Part shown: in pieces, positions 28,862-40,252 of the stretch
How the letters are laid out: every line of letters starts with the position of its first letter
How positions within the stretch are numbered: position 1 is the first letter of the stretch
DNA from: an uncultured Gammaproteobacteria bacterium
GTDB taxonomy: Bacteria > Pseudomonadota > Gammaproteobacteria > HyVt-429
Direction: 5' to 3'
Assembly (NCBI GenBank): GCA_947259975.1
Contig: CAMYOD010000060.1
Location: forward strand, 1 to 64,000
DNA length: 64,000 bases
Translations under genes and position numbers: made by a program
The notes under the pieces: model-generated
Databases searched by the model: none
Told to the model about the DNA's origin: nothing
The model's input: the letters and a program-made list of their open reading frames with translations, nothing else

Positions 28862-30595
28862 TCACGCGATCGGCAGAGATGCGATCAGATCATGCGCCTG
28901 TCGCAGGGCCGCGACCGGGTCGTCGCCCAGGTGTAAGCGCAGGGCGCGACGGCTGTGGCGTTGCAGTACTTGCAGGTCACCGAGCGCCTGCGCGCGCTGC
29001 AGTTGCGCGAAACTGTACGGTGCGCCGGGAATCTCCAGGTCCTGTTCCGGATCCGCGGTGATTTGAATGAAAATGCCGTTGTTGTCGCCACCTTTGTGGA
29101 GCTGTCCGGTGGAATGCAGGAAGCGCGGTCCGTAGCCCAGGGTGGTGGCCATATGGGTACGCGCGCGCAGCAGCTCGCGGAGGCGGCCCAGGGCGGCGTG
29201 GACTTCCGCGGTCCGATGGAGATACGTCATCAAGGCCACATAATCGCCAGGCGCGGCGCGCTCCAGCAAGGTATCGAGACAGGCGCGTACGTCGTCATGC
29301 GCCGGGTATTGCGACGGATCACCGAAGGCCAGCAGCCGGTCACTGTGTGCCAAAGGCGTCGGTTCCGTCAGCGTGCCGCTGTGGGCGAGGTCCTGCAGCA
29401 GGCGTTTCGTGGTGTCCTTGCTTTCGGTGACATTGGGCTCGTCGAAGGCATTCACGCCCAACACCATGCAGGCTACCGCGGTGGCGAATTTCCAGCGAAA
29501 GAACTCCGCACCGAGATGGTAGACGTCCGGCAGCTGCCAACGCAGTACCGGGTGACCGGCCTGGCGCAGCGCATCGGCCTGTGCCGCCGGCAGCGGGTCC
29601 GGCTCGCCGGCCATGCCGATGGCGACGAACAGCCGGTCGGATTCGTAGTTTGCCACGTCACCAAGGGGCTCGTCCTCCACCGGGACGATGCCGACCCCGA
29701 GCTTACCACTGCTTTCCGCCACCAACTGTTCGATCCATGTGCCGAGGGTGGCGAGCGACGGTGACAACAGCAGGGTCAGTTTATCGCGGCCACGCTGGCC
29801 CAGCGCGCCCAGGGCGCCGCCGAGAAACAGCCCCGGATTCTGCGTTGCCGATTCCTGTGCGCATGCGTCGATGAGTTTTTGCGCATGTTCGAGCAAGCGC
29901 GTGAGATCGACGCCGATGAGTGCGGCCGGGACGAGGCCGAAATAACTCAGCGCCGAGTAACGTCCGCCGATGTCGGCGGGGTTGACGAAGGTTTCGCGAA
30001 AGCCATGCTCATGCGCGAGCGCCGCCAGGGTCGTGCCCGGATCCGTGATCGCGATGAATTGCCGGCCGGCGGTGTCGCCGTGGCGTGCGGCGACCTTTTC
30101 GAAGAAGTAGTGGAAGAAACTCATCGTCTCGGTGGTGGTGCCGGACTTGCTGGAGACGATGAACAGCGTGTGATCCAGGTCGATGGCATTTTCCGCGGCC
30201 CGCACCGCATCCGGCGAAGTATTGTCCAGCACATGCAGCGCGAGGTGATCCGTGCCGGTGCCGAAGGTGGCCTGCAGGACTTCCGGTGCCAGGCTCGAAC
30301 CGCCCATACCGACCAGCAAGGCGTGGCGGAACCCGTCCGCACGCGCGGTGGCAACGAACTCGTCGATACGACCGGCGATGCCATGCATGAGCGTGACCGA
30401 GGTGAGCCAGCCGAGGCGATTGTCGATGCTCTTTTGCACGATGGGATCATCCGACCAGAGCGTTGCATCACCGGCCCAGATCTTCTGCGCCGTCTGGTTG
30501 CGGGTCAGGGCGGCGAGGCGATTGTCGAGTTCCGGTCGCAGATCGTCCGGCAGATGAGTTTCGTAGCGATAGTCTGAGGCTGGTGTCTCGTTCAC
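28862..30595 (-). CDS. pgi: glucose-6-phosphate isomerase
   Basis: This 577-residue enzyme interconverts glucose-6-phosphate and fructose-6-phosphate. It carries LLVGMGGSSLAPEVL, LHVLDNTSPDAV, IVSSKSGTTTETMSF (phosphate-binding SIS segment), an extended central region and GYGPRFLHSTGQLHKGG with the C-terminal Lys motif. The sequence style resembles the isomerase found fused to transaldolase in some bacteria rather than E. coli Pgi, but no transaldolase domain is attached here. It lies between hemF (54 bases upstream) and glk. Confidence 0.93.
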   Translation of the reverse strand: MNETPASDYRYETHLPDDLRPELDNRLAALTRNQTAQKIWAGDATLWSDDPIVQKSIDNRLGWLTSVTLMHGIAGRIDEFVATARADGFRHALLVGMGGSSLAPEVLQATFGTGTDHLALHVLDNTSPDAVRAAENAIDLDHTLFIVSSKSGTTTETMSFFHYFFEKVAARHGDTAGRQFIAITDPGTTLAALAHEHGFRETFVNPADIGGRYSALSYFGLVPAALIGVDLTRLLEHAQKLIDACAQESATQNPGLFLGGALGALGQRGRDKLTLLLSPSLATLGTWIEQLVAESSGKLGVGIVPVEDEPLGDVANYESDRLFVAIGMAGEPDPLPAAQADALRQAGHPVLRWQLPDVYHLGAEFFRWKFATAVACMVLGVNAFDEPNVTESKDTTKRLLQDLAHSGTLTEPTPLAHSDRLLAFGDPSQYPAHDDVRACLDTLLERAAPGDYVALMTYLHRTAEVHAALGRLRELLRARTHMATTLGYGPRFLHSTGQLHKGGDNNGIFIQITADPEQDLEIPGAPYSFAQLQRAQALGDLQVLQRHSRRALRLHLGDDPVAALRQAHDLIASLPIA

Positions 30596-30649
30596 GGTCA
30601 GTTTACTTCTTGCGTAATGATTAAAAGTCGATATAGCGGGCTGGTAGTG

Positions 30650-32138
<1,489 letters not shown>

Positions 32139-32142
<4 letters not shown>

Positions 32143-32657
32143 ACCGTGACCTTGCCCTGCAGTTGATTCTGCAGCGCTTCATTCTTGGCGGCGATAGTAC
32201 GGGCGTTTTCGTCGCGCTCATCGCGCAGCCGTTGCGCCAGGTCCGTATCCGCCAGCGCCAGGATCTGGGCCGCCAGGTAGGCGGCGTTCTTGGCCCCCGC
32301 CTTGCCGATGGCCACGCTGGCTACGGGAATGCCGCCGGGCATTTGCACGGTCGACAACAGGGCGTCTTGGCCGCGCAGCGGACCGGCGTCCATGGGCACA
32401 CCGATGACCGGCTTCGTGGTGTGCGCGGCAACCGCGCCGGCCAGGTGGGCGGCCAATCCGGCAGCGGCGATAAACACCGCGCAGCCGCGCGCCTCGGCCT
32501 CATGAACGTAGGTGTTGGTGGCCGCGGGGGTGCGGTGCGCGGACGTGATACGTACCTCAAACGTTACGCCCAGGCGTTGCAAAACTTCGAGGGTTGCCTG
32601 CATGGTATCGAGATCCGAATCGGACCCCATCAGGACGGCGACAAAGGGATTAGACAT
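32139..32657 (-). CDS. purE: N5-carboxyaminoimidazole ribonucleotide mutase
   Basis: This 172-residue enzyme converts N5-CAIR to CAIR in purine synthesis. The motifs [72 protein letters not shown] and [19 protein letters not shown] define class I PurE. A purK gene, the usual partner, is not in the window. It follows purD by 111 bases and is coupled to tsaC by a four-base overlap. Confidence 0.97.
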
Positions 32658-32768
32658 TACGATCTCCAGATCAAGACAGCAGTGATTCGCAAGGAGCGGG
32701 ATTCTACCATCAAGCCGCGCGACATGGAGGCGAAAACAGTGTCTCAGCGCGGCCGGAATTCGGGTGTA

Positions 32769-34067
32769 TCAGGCGGGGTTCGCGGCCGCTTCCCGGGCCA
32801 CGGCGCGATAGCCGATGTCGGTACGGTAAAATACGCCGCGCCAGCCTATCTTCGCCGCCGCGGCGTAGGCGCGGACCTGGGCGGCGCGTACGTCGGTGCC
32901 GAGGGCCGTCACGCAGAGAACCCGGCCACCGTCGGTGACCACTGCGCCGTCGCGCTCGGCGGTGCCGGCGTGAAACACTTTGACCGCGTCGTCGTCGATC
33001 GCCTCCAGACCCGTGATCGGATCGCCTTTCGCGTAGTGTTCCGGGTAGCCGCCTGCGGCCAACACAACGCCGAGGGCGGCACGCGGGTCCCACTCGGCGG
33101 TGACGCTATCCAGGCGGCCGTCCAGTGCCGCACAACACAGGGTCACCAGGTCGGAACGCAGGCGCAACAGGATCGGTTGGGTCTCCGGGTCGCCGAAGCG
33201 GCAATTGTATTCGAGCACCCTGGGCGCGCCGTCGGCGCCGATCATCAACCCGGCATAGAGGAAGCCGGTATAGGGATTTCCATCAAGGCGCATGCCCGCG
33301 ACCGTCGGTTCGATCACCTCGCGCATGATGCGCTCGTGCAAGACCGGGGTGACGACGGGGGCGGGCGAATAGGCGCCCATGCCGCCCGTGTTCGGCCCTA
33401 GATCGCCATTGTCGCGTGCCTTATGGTCTTGCGATGTCGCCAGCGGCAGGATGTGTTCGCCGTCGACCATGACGATGAAGCTCGCCTCTTCGCCGGTGAG
33501 GAATTCCTCGATGACTACCCGGCGGCCGGCGGCGCCAAAGCTGTCAGCGGAAAGCATGTCGGTGACCGCGGCGATGGCCTCGTCTTCCGTGCGCGCGATG
33601 ATGACACCCTTGCCCGCGGCCAGGCCGTCGGCCTTGACGACAATGGGTGCGCCGACGGCGCGAATATGATCGACGGCGGCGGACAAATCGGCAAAACTGC
33701 CATAGGCCGCCGTGGGGATCTTATGGCGGGCGAGAAAATCCTTGCTGAAGGTCTTCGAGCCCTCCAGTTGTGCCGCCTGTCCTGTGGGCCCGAAACAACG
33801 CAGGTCGGCGGCGCGAAACGCATCGACAATCCCCGTGACCAGGGGTGCCTCGGGTCCGACGATGGTCAGTCCGACGGCGCGCTCCCGCGCGAAGGCCAGC
33901 AGTGAGGCGACATCATCCGCGGCGATGGGGATGTTTTCGATATTCGCTTCCCGCGCCGTGCCGGCGTTGCCTGGTGCGACGTAAACCGTCGCGACCTGTG
34001 GTGATTGGGCCGCCTTCCACGCCAGCGCATGTTCGCGCCCACCACCACCAACCACCAGTACCTTCAT
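32769..34067 (-). CDS. purD: phosphoribosylamine-glycine ligase
   Basis: This 432-residue ATP-grasp enzyme makes glycinamide ribonucleotide. It begins [20 protein letters not shown] and contains [95 protein letters not shown] and [13 protein letters not shown]. The ATG at 34067 gives the family N-terminus; the upstream frame is not conserved. It follows purH by 43 bases, the purH-purD order usual in gammaproteobacteria. Confidence 0.97.
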   Translation of the reverse strand: MKVLVVGGGGREHALAWKAAQSPQVATVYVAPGNAGTAREANIENIPIAADDVASLLAFARERAVGLTIVGPEAPLVTGIVDAFRAADLRCFGPTGQAAQLEGSKTFSKDFLARHKIPTAAYGSFADLSAAVDHIRAVGAPIVVKADGLAAGKGVIIARTEDEAIAAVTDMLSADSFGAAGRRVVIEEFLTGEEASFIVMVDGEHILPLATSQDHKARDNGDLGPNTGGMGAYSPAPVVTPVLHERIMREVIEPTVAGMRLDGNPYTGFLYAGLMIGADGAPRVLEYNCRFGDPETQPILLRLRSDLVTLCCAALDGRLDSVTAEWDPRAALGVVLAAGGYPEHYAKGDPITGLEAIDDDAVKVFHAGTAERDGAVVTDGGRVLCVTALGTDVRAAQVRAYAAAAKIGWRGVFYRTDIGYRAVAREAAANPA

Positions 34068-34110
34068 TGGATCTCTCGCCGCGTGTCTCGGGTAGGCGCC
34101 GTGATGTCGC

Positions 34111-35682
34111 TCAGTGGCGAAAGTGACGAATGCCGGTAAAGACCATCGCCAGGTCGTGTTCGTCCGCCGCGGCAATGACTTCGGTGTCGCGCATCGAGCC
34201 GCCGGGCTGGATCACCGCCGTGATCCCGGCCGCAGCCGCGGCATCGATGCCGTCGCGAAATGGAAAGAAGGCATCCGAGGCCATCACCGCTCCGGGCACG
34301 CTCAGGCCTTCGTCCACCGCCTTGATGCCGGCGATACGCGCGCTGTAGACGCGACTCATCTGGCCGGCGCCCACGCCGATGGTCTGCTCTTCGCTGGCAT
34401 AGACGATGGCATTAGACTTGACGAACTTTGCCACCTTCCAGGCGAACAGCAGGTCGGCCATTTCCCGCGCCGACGGTGCACGCTTGGTCACGGTTTTCAC
34501 GTCGTGCTCGGTGACTACGGCAACGTCCCGGTCCTGCACCAGAAGGCCGCCGGTGACGCGGCGATAGTCCAGTTCTGCACGCGGTTCCGCGCCCCAGTTG
34601 CCGGTTGCGAGGACGCGAACATTCTTTTTTTCCGCGAGAATAGGCAACGCCTCGTCATCGACCGCGGGGGCGATGATGACTTCCACGAACTGTCGATCCA
34701 GGATGGTCTTCGCCGTATGTGCATCCAGGCTTCGGTTGAACGCAATAATGCCGCCGAAGGCCGACGTGGGATCGGTGGCGTAGGCGCGATCATAGGCCAC
34801 GGTAATGTCGTCGCCCACGGCCACGCCACAGGGATTCGCGTGCTTGACGATGACGCAGGCAGGCCGTGCGCTGAACTGTTTCACGCACTCCAGGGCCGCA
34901 TCCGTGTCCGCGATATTATTGAATGACAGTTCCTTGCCCTGAATCTGTTGTGCTGTGGCGATGCTCGCTGCGTCGTAGCTCGACTCCACATAGAACGCAG
35001 CACGTTGATGTGGATTTTCGCCGTAACGCATGTCTTGGGACTTGCGCACCTGCAGTGAATGGGTGCTGCCGAATAGACTTTGACTACCATCGTCCTGAAT
35101 TCCGCCGAGGTAGTTGGCGATCGCGGCGTCGTATTTTGCAGTGTGCGCGAATGTCTTGACCGCAAAACGAAAGCGCGACGCGTCACTGAGTTCGCGATCG
35201 TTTTCGCGCAACTCATCGAGTAGTGCAGCGTAGTCTCCGGTGTCGACGACGACGGCTACCGCGGCATGATTTTTTGCCGCCGCACGCAACATGGTCGGCC
35301 CACCGATGTCGATATTCTCGATGGCCTTGGCCAAATCACAGTCCGGTTCCGCCACGGTCGCGGCAAACGGGTACAGATTCACGACGACAAGATCGATGGG
35401 CGGAATATCGTGCTCCGCCATCTTTGCGTCATCGACGCCGCGCCGCCCCAGCAAGCCGCCATGAATTTTCGGATGCAGGGTCTTCAGGCGGCCGTCCATC
35501 ATTTCGGGAAAGCCGGTGTAGTCCGACACCTCGGTGACGGGGATGCCCTGCTCCATGAGCAGTCTTGCGGTGCCGCCGGTGGAGAGAATTTCGATACCCA
35601 GCGCGTTGATTCCGCGCGCGAGTTCGGTGATACCGTCCTTATTGGAAACGCTGATAAGCGCGCGGGCGATTTTCATAGACAT
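34111..35682 (-). CDS. purH: bifunctional AICAR transformylase/IMP cyclohydrolase
   Basis: This 523-residue protein performs the last two steps to IMP. The N-terminal cyclohydrolase has [51 protein letters not shown] and [12 protein letters not shown]. The C-terminal transformylase has [42 protein letters not shown] and [10 protein letters not shown]. An internal in-frame ATG two codons in is an equal choice. It lies 94 bases after fis and starts the purH-purD pair. Confidence 0.97.
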   Translation of the reverse strand: MSMKIARALISVSNKDGITELARGINALGIEILSTGGTARLLMEQGIPVTEVSDYTGFPEMMDGRLKTLHPKIHGGLLGRRGVDDAKMAEHDIPPIDLVVVNLYPFAATVAEPDCDLAKAIENIDIGGPTMLRAAAKNHAAVAVVVDTGDYAALLDELRENDRELSDASRFRFAVKTFAHTAKYDAAIANYLGGIQDDGSQSLFGSTHSLQVRKSQDMRYGENPHQRAAFYVESSYDAASIATAQQIQGKELSFNNIADTDAALECVKQFSARPACVIVKHANPCGVAVGDDITVAYDRAYATDPTSAFGGIIAFNRSLDAHTAKTILDRQFVEVIIAPAVDDEALPILAEKKNVRVLATGNWGAEPRAELDYRRVTGGLLVQDRDVAVVTEHDVKTVTKRAPSAREMADLLFAWKVAKFVKSNAIVYASEEQTIGVGAGQMSRVYSARIAGIKAVDEGLSVPGAVMASDAFFPFRDGIDAAAAAGITAVIQPGGSMRDTEVIAAADEHDLAMVFTGIRHFRH

Positions 35683-35776
35683 TCGATCGATCCGGACTGT
35701 GGTTTACGACGGCCGGTAACAGCGGCGTGCCGGTGCGCATCGCGTCGAGGCGGCAGGGCGGTGCGTGCCGCCACAA

Positions 35777-36079
35777 TCAATCCAGGCCGTGGGCCTTGAG
35801 TTTCTTCCTCAGGGTATTGCGATTGATACCGAGGGCCGCGGCCGCCTGGCTTTGATTGCCGCGGGTATAACTCAACACAGAGGCGAGCAAGGGCCGTTCC
35901 ACCTCGGTCATCACCATCTGATAGAGATTTTCCGGGGCATGACCCTCCAGATCCTTAAGATAGCGATCGACGGCAAGTTCGACGCACTCGCGCAGAGTCC
36001 GCGGCTCACGCTCGTCGCGCTCGGCGGTGAACGGCGTGTTGGCGGCACTGGTGGTGCTGGGCAAGGGTTGTGCGCTCAT
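35777..36079 (-). CDS. fis: DNA-binding protein Fis
   Basis: This 100-residue nucleoid protein bends DNA and controls rRNA and many other promoters. The N-terminal beta-hairpin region is followed by LRECVELAVDRYLKDLEG and a C-terminal helix-turn-helix GNQSQAAAALGINRNTLRKK. The start at ATG 36079 overlaps the dusB stop by four bases, so the dusB-fis operon known from E. coli is conserved with translational coupling. The length is close to the 98 residues of E. coli Fis. Confidence 0.96.
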   Translation of the reverse strand: MSAQPLPSTTSAANTPFTAERDEREPRTLRECVELAVDRYLKDLEGHAPENLYQMVMTEVERPLLASVLSYTRGNQSQAAAALGINRNTLRKKLKAHGLD

Positions 36080-37110
36080 GCCGCGAGCTCGCAGGGCGCA
36101 GCGGCGGCCGTCAGATCCGACCAGTCGCAGGTGCTCACGGTGCCGTCTGCGACGGCATGAAAAAATGCGCACACAGCGGCCAATTGTTGTTCGCTCGAAT
36201 CAACCCGATTGACGGCCTGACGAAATACCGCGCCGCCGGGTTGACCCTTGCTGTACCAGGAGATGTGTTTGCGGGCGACGCGCACACCGGTGAACTCACC
36301 ATAGAATTCATACAGATTCTGCAAATGCTCCAGGAGCGTTGCGCGAATCTCGCTGATCGCCGGTTGCGGCAGTCTGCGGCCGGTGGTGAGGAAATGATGT
36401 ACCTCGCGAAAAATCCACGGCCGCCCTTGTGCGGCACGACCGATCATCAGGCCGTCGGCCTGGGTTTCTTCCAGCACTTGCTGGGCCTTTTCCGGGCTGG
36501 TGATATCGCCGTTGGCGAGCACCGGAATGGAGACAGACTGTTTGATCGCGCGGATGGTGGCGTACTCGGCGTCGCCCTTGTAGCCGCAGGCGCGGGTGCG
36601 GCCATGTACCGCCAGGGCCTGGATTCCGGCCTGCTCCGCGATATGTGCGATGCGCACACCGTTGCGGTGATCGCGATCCCAGCCGGTGCGGATTTTGAGG
36701 GTCACCGGCACGCTGACGGCGCCAACGACTGCGTCGAGGATGCGTCGCACCAGGGCTTCGTCCTGCAATAGTGCGGAGCCAGCCATCACGTTGCACACCT
36801 TTTTCGCCGGGCAGCCCATATTGATATCGATAATCTGGGCACCGTTGTCTACGTTGAAGCGCGCCGCGTCCGCCATCAATTGCGGATCGGCACCGGCGAT
36901 CTGTACCGACTTGGGTTCGGTTTCGCCTTCGTGATTTGCGCGGCGCAAGGTTTTCGCACTGCCCCACAACAGGGAATTGGACGAGACCATCTCTGACACC
37001 GCCATACCGGCGCCGAGTCGTCTGCACAACTGGCGAAACGGCCGATCCGTGACTCCGGCCATTGGTGCGAGTACTAAATTGTTCGGAAGCTTAAAATTGC
37101 CGATCTTCAT
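36076..37110 (-). CDS. dusB: tRNA-dihydrouridine synthase B
   Basis: This 344-residue flavoprotein reduces uridines in the tRNA D-loop. Hallmarks are LVLAPMAGVTDRPFRQLCRR, VQIAGADPQLMADAARF, IIDINMGCPAKKVCNVMAGS with the catalytic Cys, LKIRTGWDRDHRNG, VHGRTRACGYKG and VLANGDITSPEKAQQVL. The ATG at 37110 matches the family N-terminus MKIGNFKLPN. It is directly coupled to fis, and in E. coli the dusB coding sequence promotes efficient fis translation. Confidence 0.97.
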   Translation of the reverse strand: MKIGNFKLPNNLVLAPMAGVTDRPFRQLCRRLGAGMAVSEMVSSNSLLWGSAKTLRRANHEGETEPKSVQIAGADPQLMADAARFNVDNGAQIIDINMGCPAKKVCNVMAGSALLQDEALVRRILDAVVGAVSVPVTLKIRTGWDRDHRNGVRIAHIAEQAGIQALAVHGRTRACGYKGDAEYATIRAIKQSVSIPVLANGDITSPEKAQQVLEETQADGLMIGRAAQGRPWIFREVHHFLTTGRRLPQPAISEIRATLLEHLQNLYEFYGEFTGVRVARKHISWYSKGQPGGAVFRQAVNRVDSSEQQLAAVCAFFHAVADGTVSTCDWSDLTAAAAPCELAA

Positions 37111-37185
37111 TGCTTCACTAGTTCTGTTTATGTGACGGCGGGCCGGGGATGATAACTCCACCGGGTGGGTTTAGGAAAGAGGGGA

Positions 37186-37214
37186 ATTAAAATTTTCTTT
37201 TTGTTGCGCGACAA
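37186..37214 (-). promoter_or_regulatory. candidate sigma-70 promoter for dusB-fis
   Basis: Read on the minus strand, TTGTCG (37209-37214) and TTTAAT (37186-37191) are separated by 17 bases, about 76 bases before the dusB start, in an A/T-rich segment of an otherwise GC-rich gap. Stringent-type control would be expected from fis in relatives, but no GC-rich discriminator is obvious. Confidence 0.4.
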
Positions 37215-37317
37215 CCGCGCGGAACGCGTCGCGGGTTCCCAGGCACTTCCGGATTACGGGCGACGCAGGATCAATGGCCTGACCGAACCTTATGCAGTGT
37301 AATATAAGAAAGGTTTG

Positions 37318-39051
37318 CTATGTTGCTTTCTGTCCGTCGGTTTTTGCTCCGTTCGGTTTCGTCGTATCCGGTACTGCATCGCTCTTATCCGCGCCTTGGC
37401 GCAGGCGCTCGTTGAGGCGCGCGACGGTGCGCCGCGACCAGGCTCGCAACCGTTGCCAGCCGCTCAACATCGGTTCCTCGAATTCGGCTTCCTGTAACCA
37501 CGCCAGACCGCCGGGCTTGCGTTCGGATGCCTGGCGAAAGTCGATTTCAAACCCGGCCACGCTGTCACCGGGGCTGGCAATGTCAAAGCTGATCTCCACG
37601 GCCACATTCACCGGCATGACCTGCGGTGCGTCACCGTCGCTGCCGAGATAATCGTCGGGCCGATACGCGCGTCGGGCGATCGTCTGACCGTGTCGGTTCG
37701 ATAGGCTCAGTTCCAGCAAGGGGTAGGGCTGTGCGAAGCTCGCGCGATTCACCAGCACCGTCTCGATCCTGAGTGCCTGCGGATCGCTGGGGTGCGGTGC
37801 TATTTCCGTTTCCAGCTGGTCGACCCCCGAGAGATCGCGTAGCGGCGCGAGCGTGCAGCCGGACCACTCGCACCATTTCTCCAGATAGGGCCGCGCCGCA
37901 GGACTCTGCGCCAGGTTATCGAAGTTAAAGTAAACGTATTGGGCCAGCGCCAGGCAGGCGAGGACGATGCCACCGAGGGCCCAGATCCAACCGCGACCCC
38001 GGCGCCGGCGCGTTTTCGAGAACACCTGTTTGCGTTTTTGCATGCGCGGCACACGGGTTTTACGCTTTTTCTTCTTTTTGCCGGCCGCACGGTCTTTACG
38101 GGAGGTTGCCGGTGCGTCTTTGGTGGTCTCTGCCGGGGGGGATTCGTCGAGATGGGAATGCCGCATCAGCGGCGAGGTTTCCAGCACAATTTCCTCGTCC
38201 GGGATGTAATCGGCAAAGCCGAACTCTGGTTCAGTATCCTCGAATTCGGCGTCCTCGGGCGCGGTCGACGTTACGGAATCCGGCGCCGCCGTTTCATATT
38301 CTTCCTTTTCCGGTTCCGCTCTAACCGACTCGTCCGCTAGCGGTTCCTCCGCGGCCGCTGTCGGCGTTTCCACAACCGCGGGCTCCGCGGCGGTGGGGAT
38401 ATCCGACGGCTCCGGCACGGCCGCGTCGGGCGCCTTCGCTACGGCAGGCGGGGGCGTTTCGGCAAGCGGCTGCCATTGAATCGGCGCCGCCGCCGGCTCC
38501 GGCGCGTCGGCGACCTGCGGCTCAGGCTCGCTGTCCAGTACGGTCCACTCGGAGGTGTCGGACGAAAACTTCGGTGCCGAGAGTAGTTCCGAGTCGTCCG
38601 CCGCCGGCGCAGCAGTTTTTTTTGCGGCTTTCTGTATCGGCTCGTCGCGGACGATCAGGCGCGCGGGGATCTGTAGCGGCGGCTCTTCCTCTTCCTCGGC
38701 TTCGAGCAGGCTGTCGTCGGGCGCCTGCGCCGCGTGATCGTCGTGAAATACGGGTTGCGACCCTGCCACCAACTCCGGTGCCACGGTCGGATCGTCAAGC
38801 GCTTGCGAGGTCGGTGTCTCGTCGGCGATTTCGTCGCCGGCAACAATATCCGCCGCGGCTGTCGCTGTCGGCGGCGGACTGCCGGGAGCAGCGGTGGGTG
38901 CGGCCGTCTCATCGGTCGCCACATCAGTCAAATGCCACGATGCATTAAAGATTGCACGGCAGGTACCGCAGCGCGCCAAACCGTCCTTGGCGGCCAACTG
39001 AGCGTCAGTCAGAGCAAATACGGTGTAACACTTTGGGCATCGGGTATACAT
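37318..39051 (-). CDS. zinc-ribbon/DUF3426 membrane protein
   Basis: This 577-residue protein starts with an MJ0042-type zinc finger (C5, C8, C28, C31). A long acidic, Pro/Ala/Glu-rich disordered region and a Lys-rich stretch (KKKKKRKTRVPR) follow. One transmembrane helix (WIWALGGIVLACLALAQYVY) comes before a C-terminal DUF3426 domain with LSLSNRHGQTIARRAYRPDDYL. The topology implies a cytoplasmic zinc finger and a periplasmic domain. The gene occupies its usual place between prmA and dusB-fis, yet the function of the family is unknown. The low-complexity linker is longer than in many relatives. Confidence 0.85.
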   Translation of the reverse strand: MYTRCPKCYTVFALTDAQLAAKDGLARCGTCRAIFNASWHLTDVATDETAAPTAAPGSPPPTATAAADIVAGDEIADETPTSQALDDPTVAPELVAGSQPVFHDDHAAQAPDDSLLEAEEEEEPPLQIPARLIVRDEPIQKAAKKTAAPAADDSELLSAPKFSSDTSEWTVLDSEPEPQVADAPEPAAAPIQWQPLAETPPPAVAKAPDAAVPEPSDIPTAAEPAVVETPTAAAEEPLADESVRAEPEKEEYETAAPDSVTSTAPEDAEFEDTEPEFGFADYIPDEEIVLETSPLMRHSHLDESPPAETTKDAPATSRKDRAAGKKKKKRKTRVPRMQKRKQVFSKTRRRRGRGWIWALGGIVLACLALAQYVYFNFDNLAQSPAARPYLEKWCEWSGCTLAPLRDLSGVDQLETEIAPHPSDPQALRIETVLVNRASFAQPYPLLELSLSNRHGQTIARRAYRPDDYLGSDGDAPQVMPVNVAVEISFDIASPGDSVAGFEIDFRQASERKPGGLAWLQEAEFEEPMLSGWQRLRAWSRRTVARLNERLRQGADKSDAVPDTTKPNGAKTDGQKAT

Positions 39052-39254
39052 TGCGTGACTGGCGTACAGACCTGCGTGGGGTGGTGCCATCGAGACTTTT
39101 GATCGCGTTGCCTGTGCCTGTGCCTTGGCCGCTGTCCCCACGCGTGAATCGGTCAATCGCCGGTAGTTCCCCTTGAAATATTGAGCACAAGGCTATTCTA
39201 GCGATCCACGTCTCGATTGGAAAACCGCCGTTATCGTGAGTAGGCGCCTGCCCG

Positions 39255-40139
39255 TCAGCGATCACTGACCCCGCAGCCCGACAGCATGGCCCACTCCCCC
39301 ATTGTCGTGACGGCAAGATCGAAACTTGGATAGTGTGCGCGTACCGACTCGGCCTGATTCACAAGCATGCCCGAGAGCACGAGCGCGCCACCGGGCGCGA
39401 CCCGGCCGCCGATGACGTCGGCCAAATCGATCAGCGTGCCAGCAAGGATATTGGCGACCACGATATCGGCTTGATAATCCCCTGTCAGTTCCTCGGGCAG
39501 GACCGCGGTATAGGTTCGCGCGACATCATTGCGCGCCGCGTTTTCAAGGCTTGCAACGATGGATCGGGAGTCAATATCCACACCTAGTGCGTGCCGCGCG
39601 CCGAGTCGCAGTGCCGCGATCGCGAGTATGCCCGAGCCGCAACCGTAATCGAGCACGGCCTTGCCGGCGAGTGGTTGTCTTACGAGCCAGTTCAGACACA
39701 GTCGCGTCGTCGCATGCGTACCGCTGCCAAAGGCCAGGCCCGGGTCCATGATGATATTGGTCGCCCCCGGATCGGGCGGCGCGCACCAGCTCGGAATGAT
39801 CCACAGATTTCCGTCACACTGAATGGGCTGGAAGCGCTCCATCCAGGCGCGTTCCCAGTCCTGGTCGGCGACATATTCAAACGATTGCTGCGTGAAACCC
39901 TGATCACCTAGGTCTGCATACAGGGCCGCGCGAATTGCATCGGCGTCGGTATCGCCGGCGAACAACCCGATGAGTCGTGTGCGTTGCCATACGGGGGACG
40001 TATCCTGTGCGGTCGCAAACACCGCTTCCGTGTCCGCCGCCTCCGTGGTAACCGCCACGGCGCCAGCGGCTTCGAGGGCCGCCTCCACCGCTTCGGAATT
40101 CTCGGCCTTGGTCTCGAGGATGATTTTGAGCCAAGACAT
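39255..40139 (-). CDS. prmA: ribosomal protein L11 methyltransferase
   Basis: This 294-residue enzyme trimethylates several amines of ribosomal protein L11. The N-terminal L11-recognition domain (WLKIILETKAENSEAVEAAL) is followed by the methyltransferase core: IMDPGLAFGSGTHATTRLCL, VLDYGCGSGILAIAALRLG, GVDIDSRSIVASLENAARN and VVANILAGTLIDLA. The ATG at 40139 gives the family length. No Shine-Dalgarno sequence is visible; the position is occupied by heptameric CTTG repeats. It sits between accC and the DUF3426 gene. Confidence 0.96.
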   Translation of the reverse strand: MSWLKIILETKAENSEAVEAALEAAGAVAVTTEAADTEAVFATAQDTSPVWQRTRLIGLFAGDTDADAIRAALYADLGDQGFTQQSFEYVADQDWERAWMERFQPIQCDGNLWIIPSWCAPPDPGATNIIMDPGLAFGSGTHATTRLCLNWLVRQPLAGKAVLDYGCGSGILAIAALRLGARHALGVDIDSRSIVASLENAARNDVARTYTAVLPEELTGDYQADIVVANILAGTLIDLADVIGGRVAPGGALVLSGMLVNQAESVRAHYPSFDLAVTTMGEWAMLSGCGVSDR

Positions 40140-40145
40140 AAGAAA

Positions 40146-40252
40146 CAAGTTTCAAGTTGCAAGGTACAAGTTCCAAGTAACGAAAGACGCGAATTCGCTC
40201 TTCGTCGATCTTCTCGCTTTTCACTTGTATCTTGTATCTTGTAACTTGTAAC
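40146..40252. repeat. inverted pair of heptameric CAAG/CTTG repeats
   Basis: On the + strand, CAAG recurs exactly every seven bases at 40146, 40153, 40160, 40167 and 40174, and CTTG recurs every seven bases at 40224, 40231, 40238 and 40245. The two blocks are inverted relative to each other and can pair across a 46-base centre. The right block ends at the accC stop codon and the left block ends just before the prmA start, so the element fills the whole accC-prmA gap. Confidence 0.85.

Noticed and set aside
32163..33401. 412-codon open frame on the + strand opposite purE and purD
   Set aside because: It is the antisense of two well-conserved enzymes in GC-rich DNA; the translation shows no known motifs and is rich in Gly, Arg and His as expected for a shadow frame.
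40146..40252. Heptameric repeats as a mini-CRISPR
   Set aside because: The unit is seven bases with no spacers of CRISPR length and no cas genes nearby.
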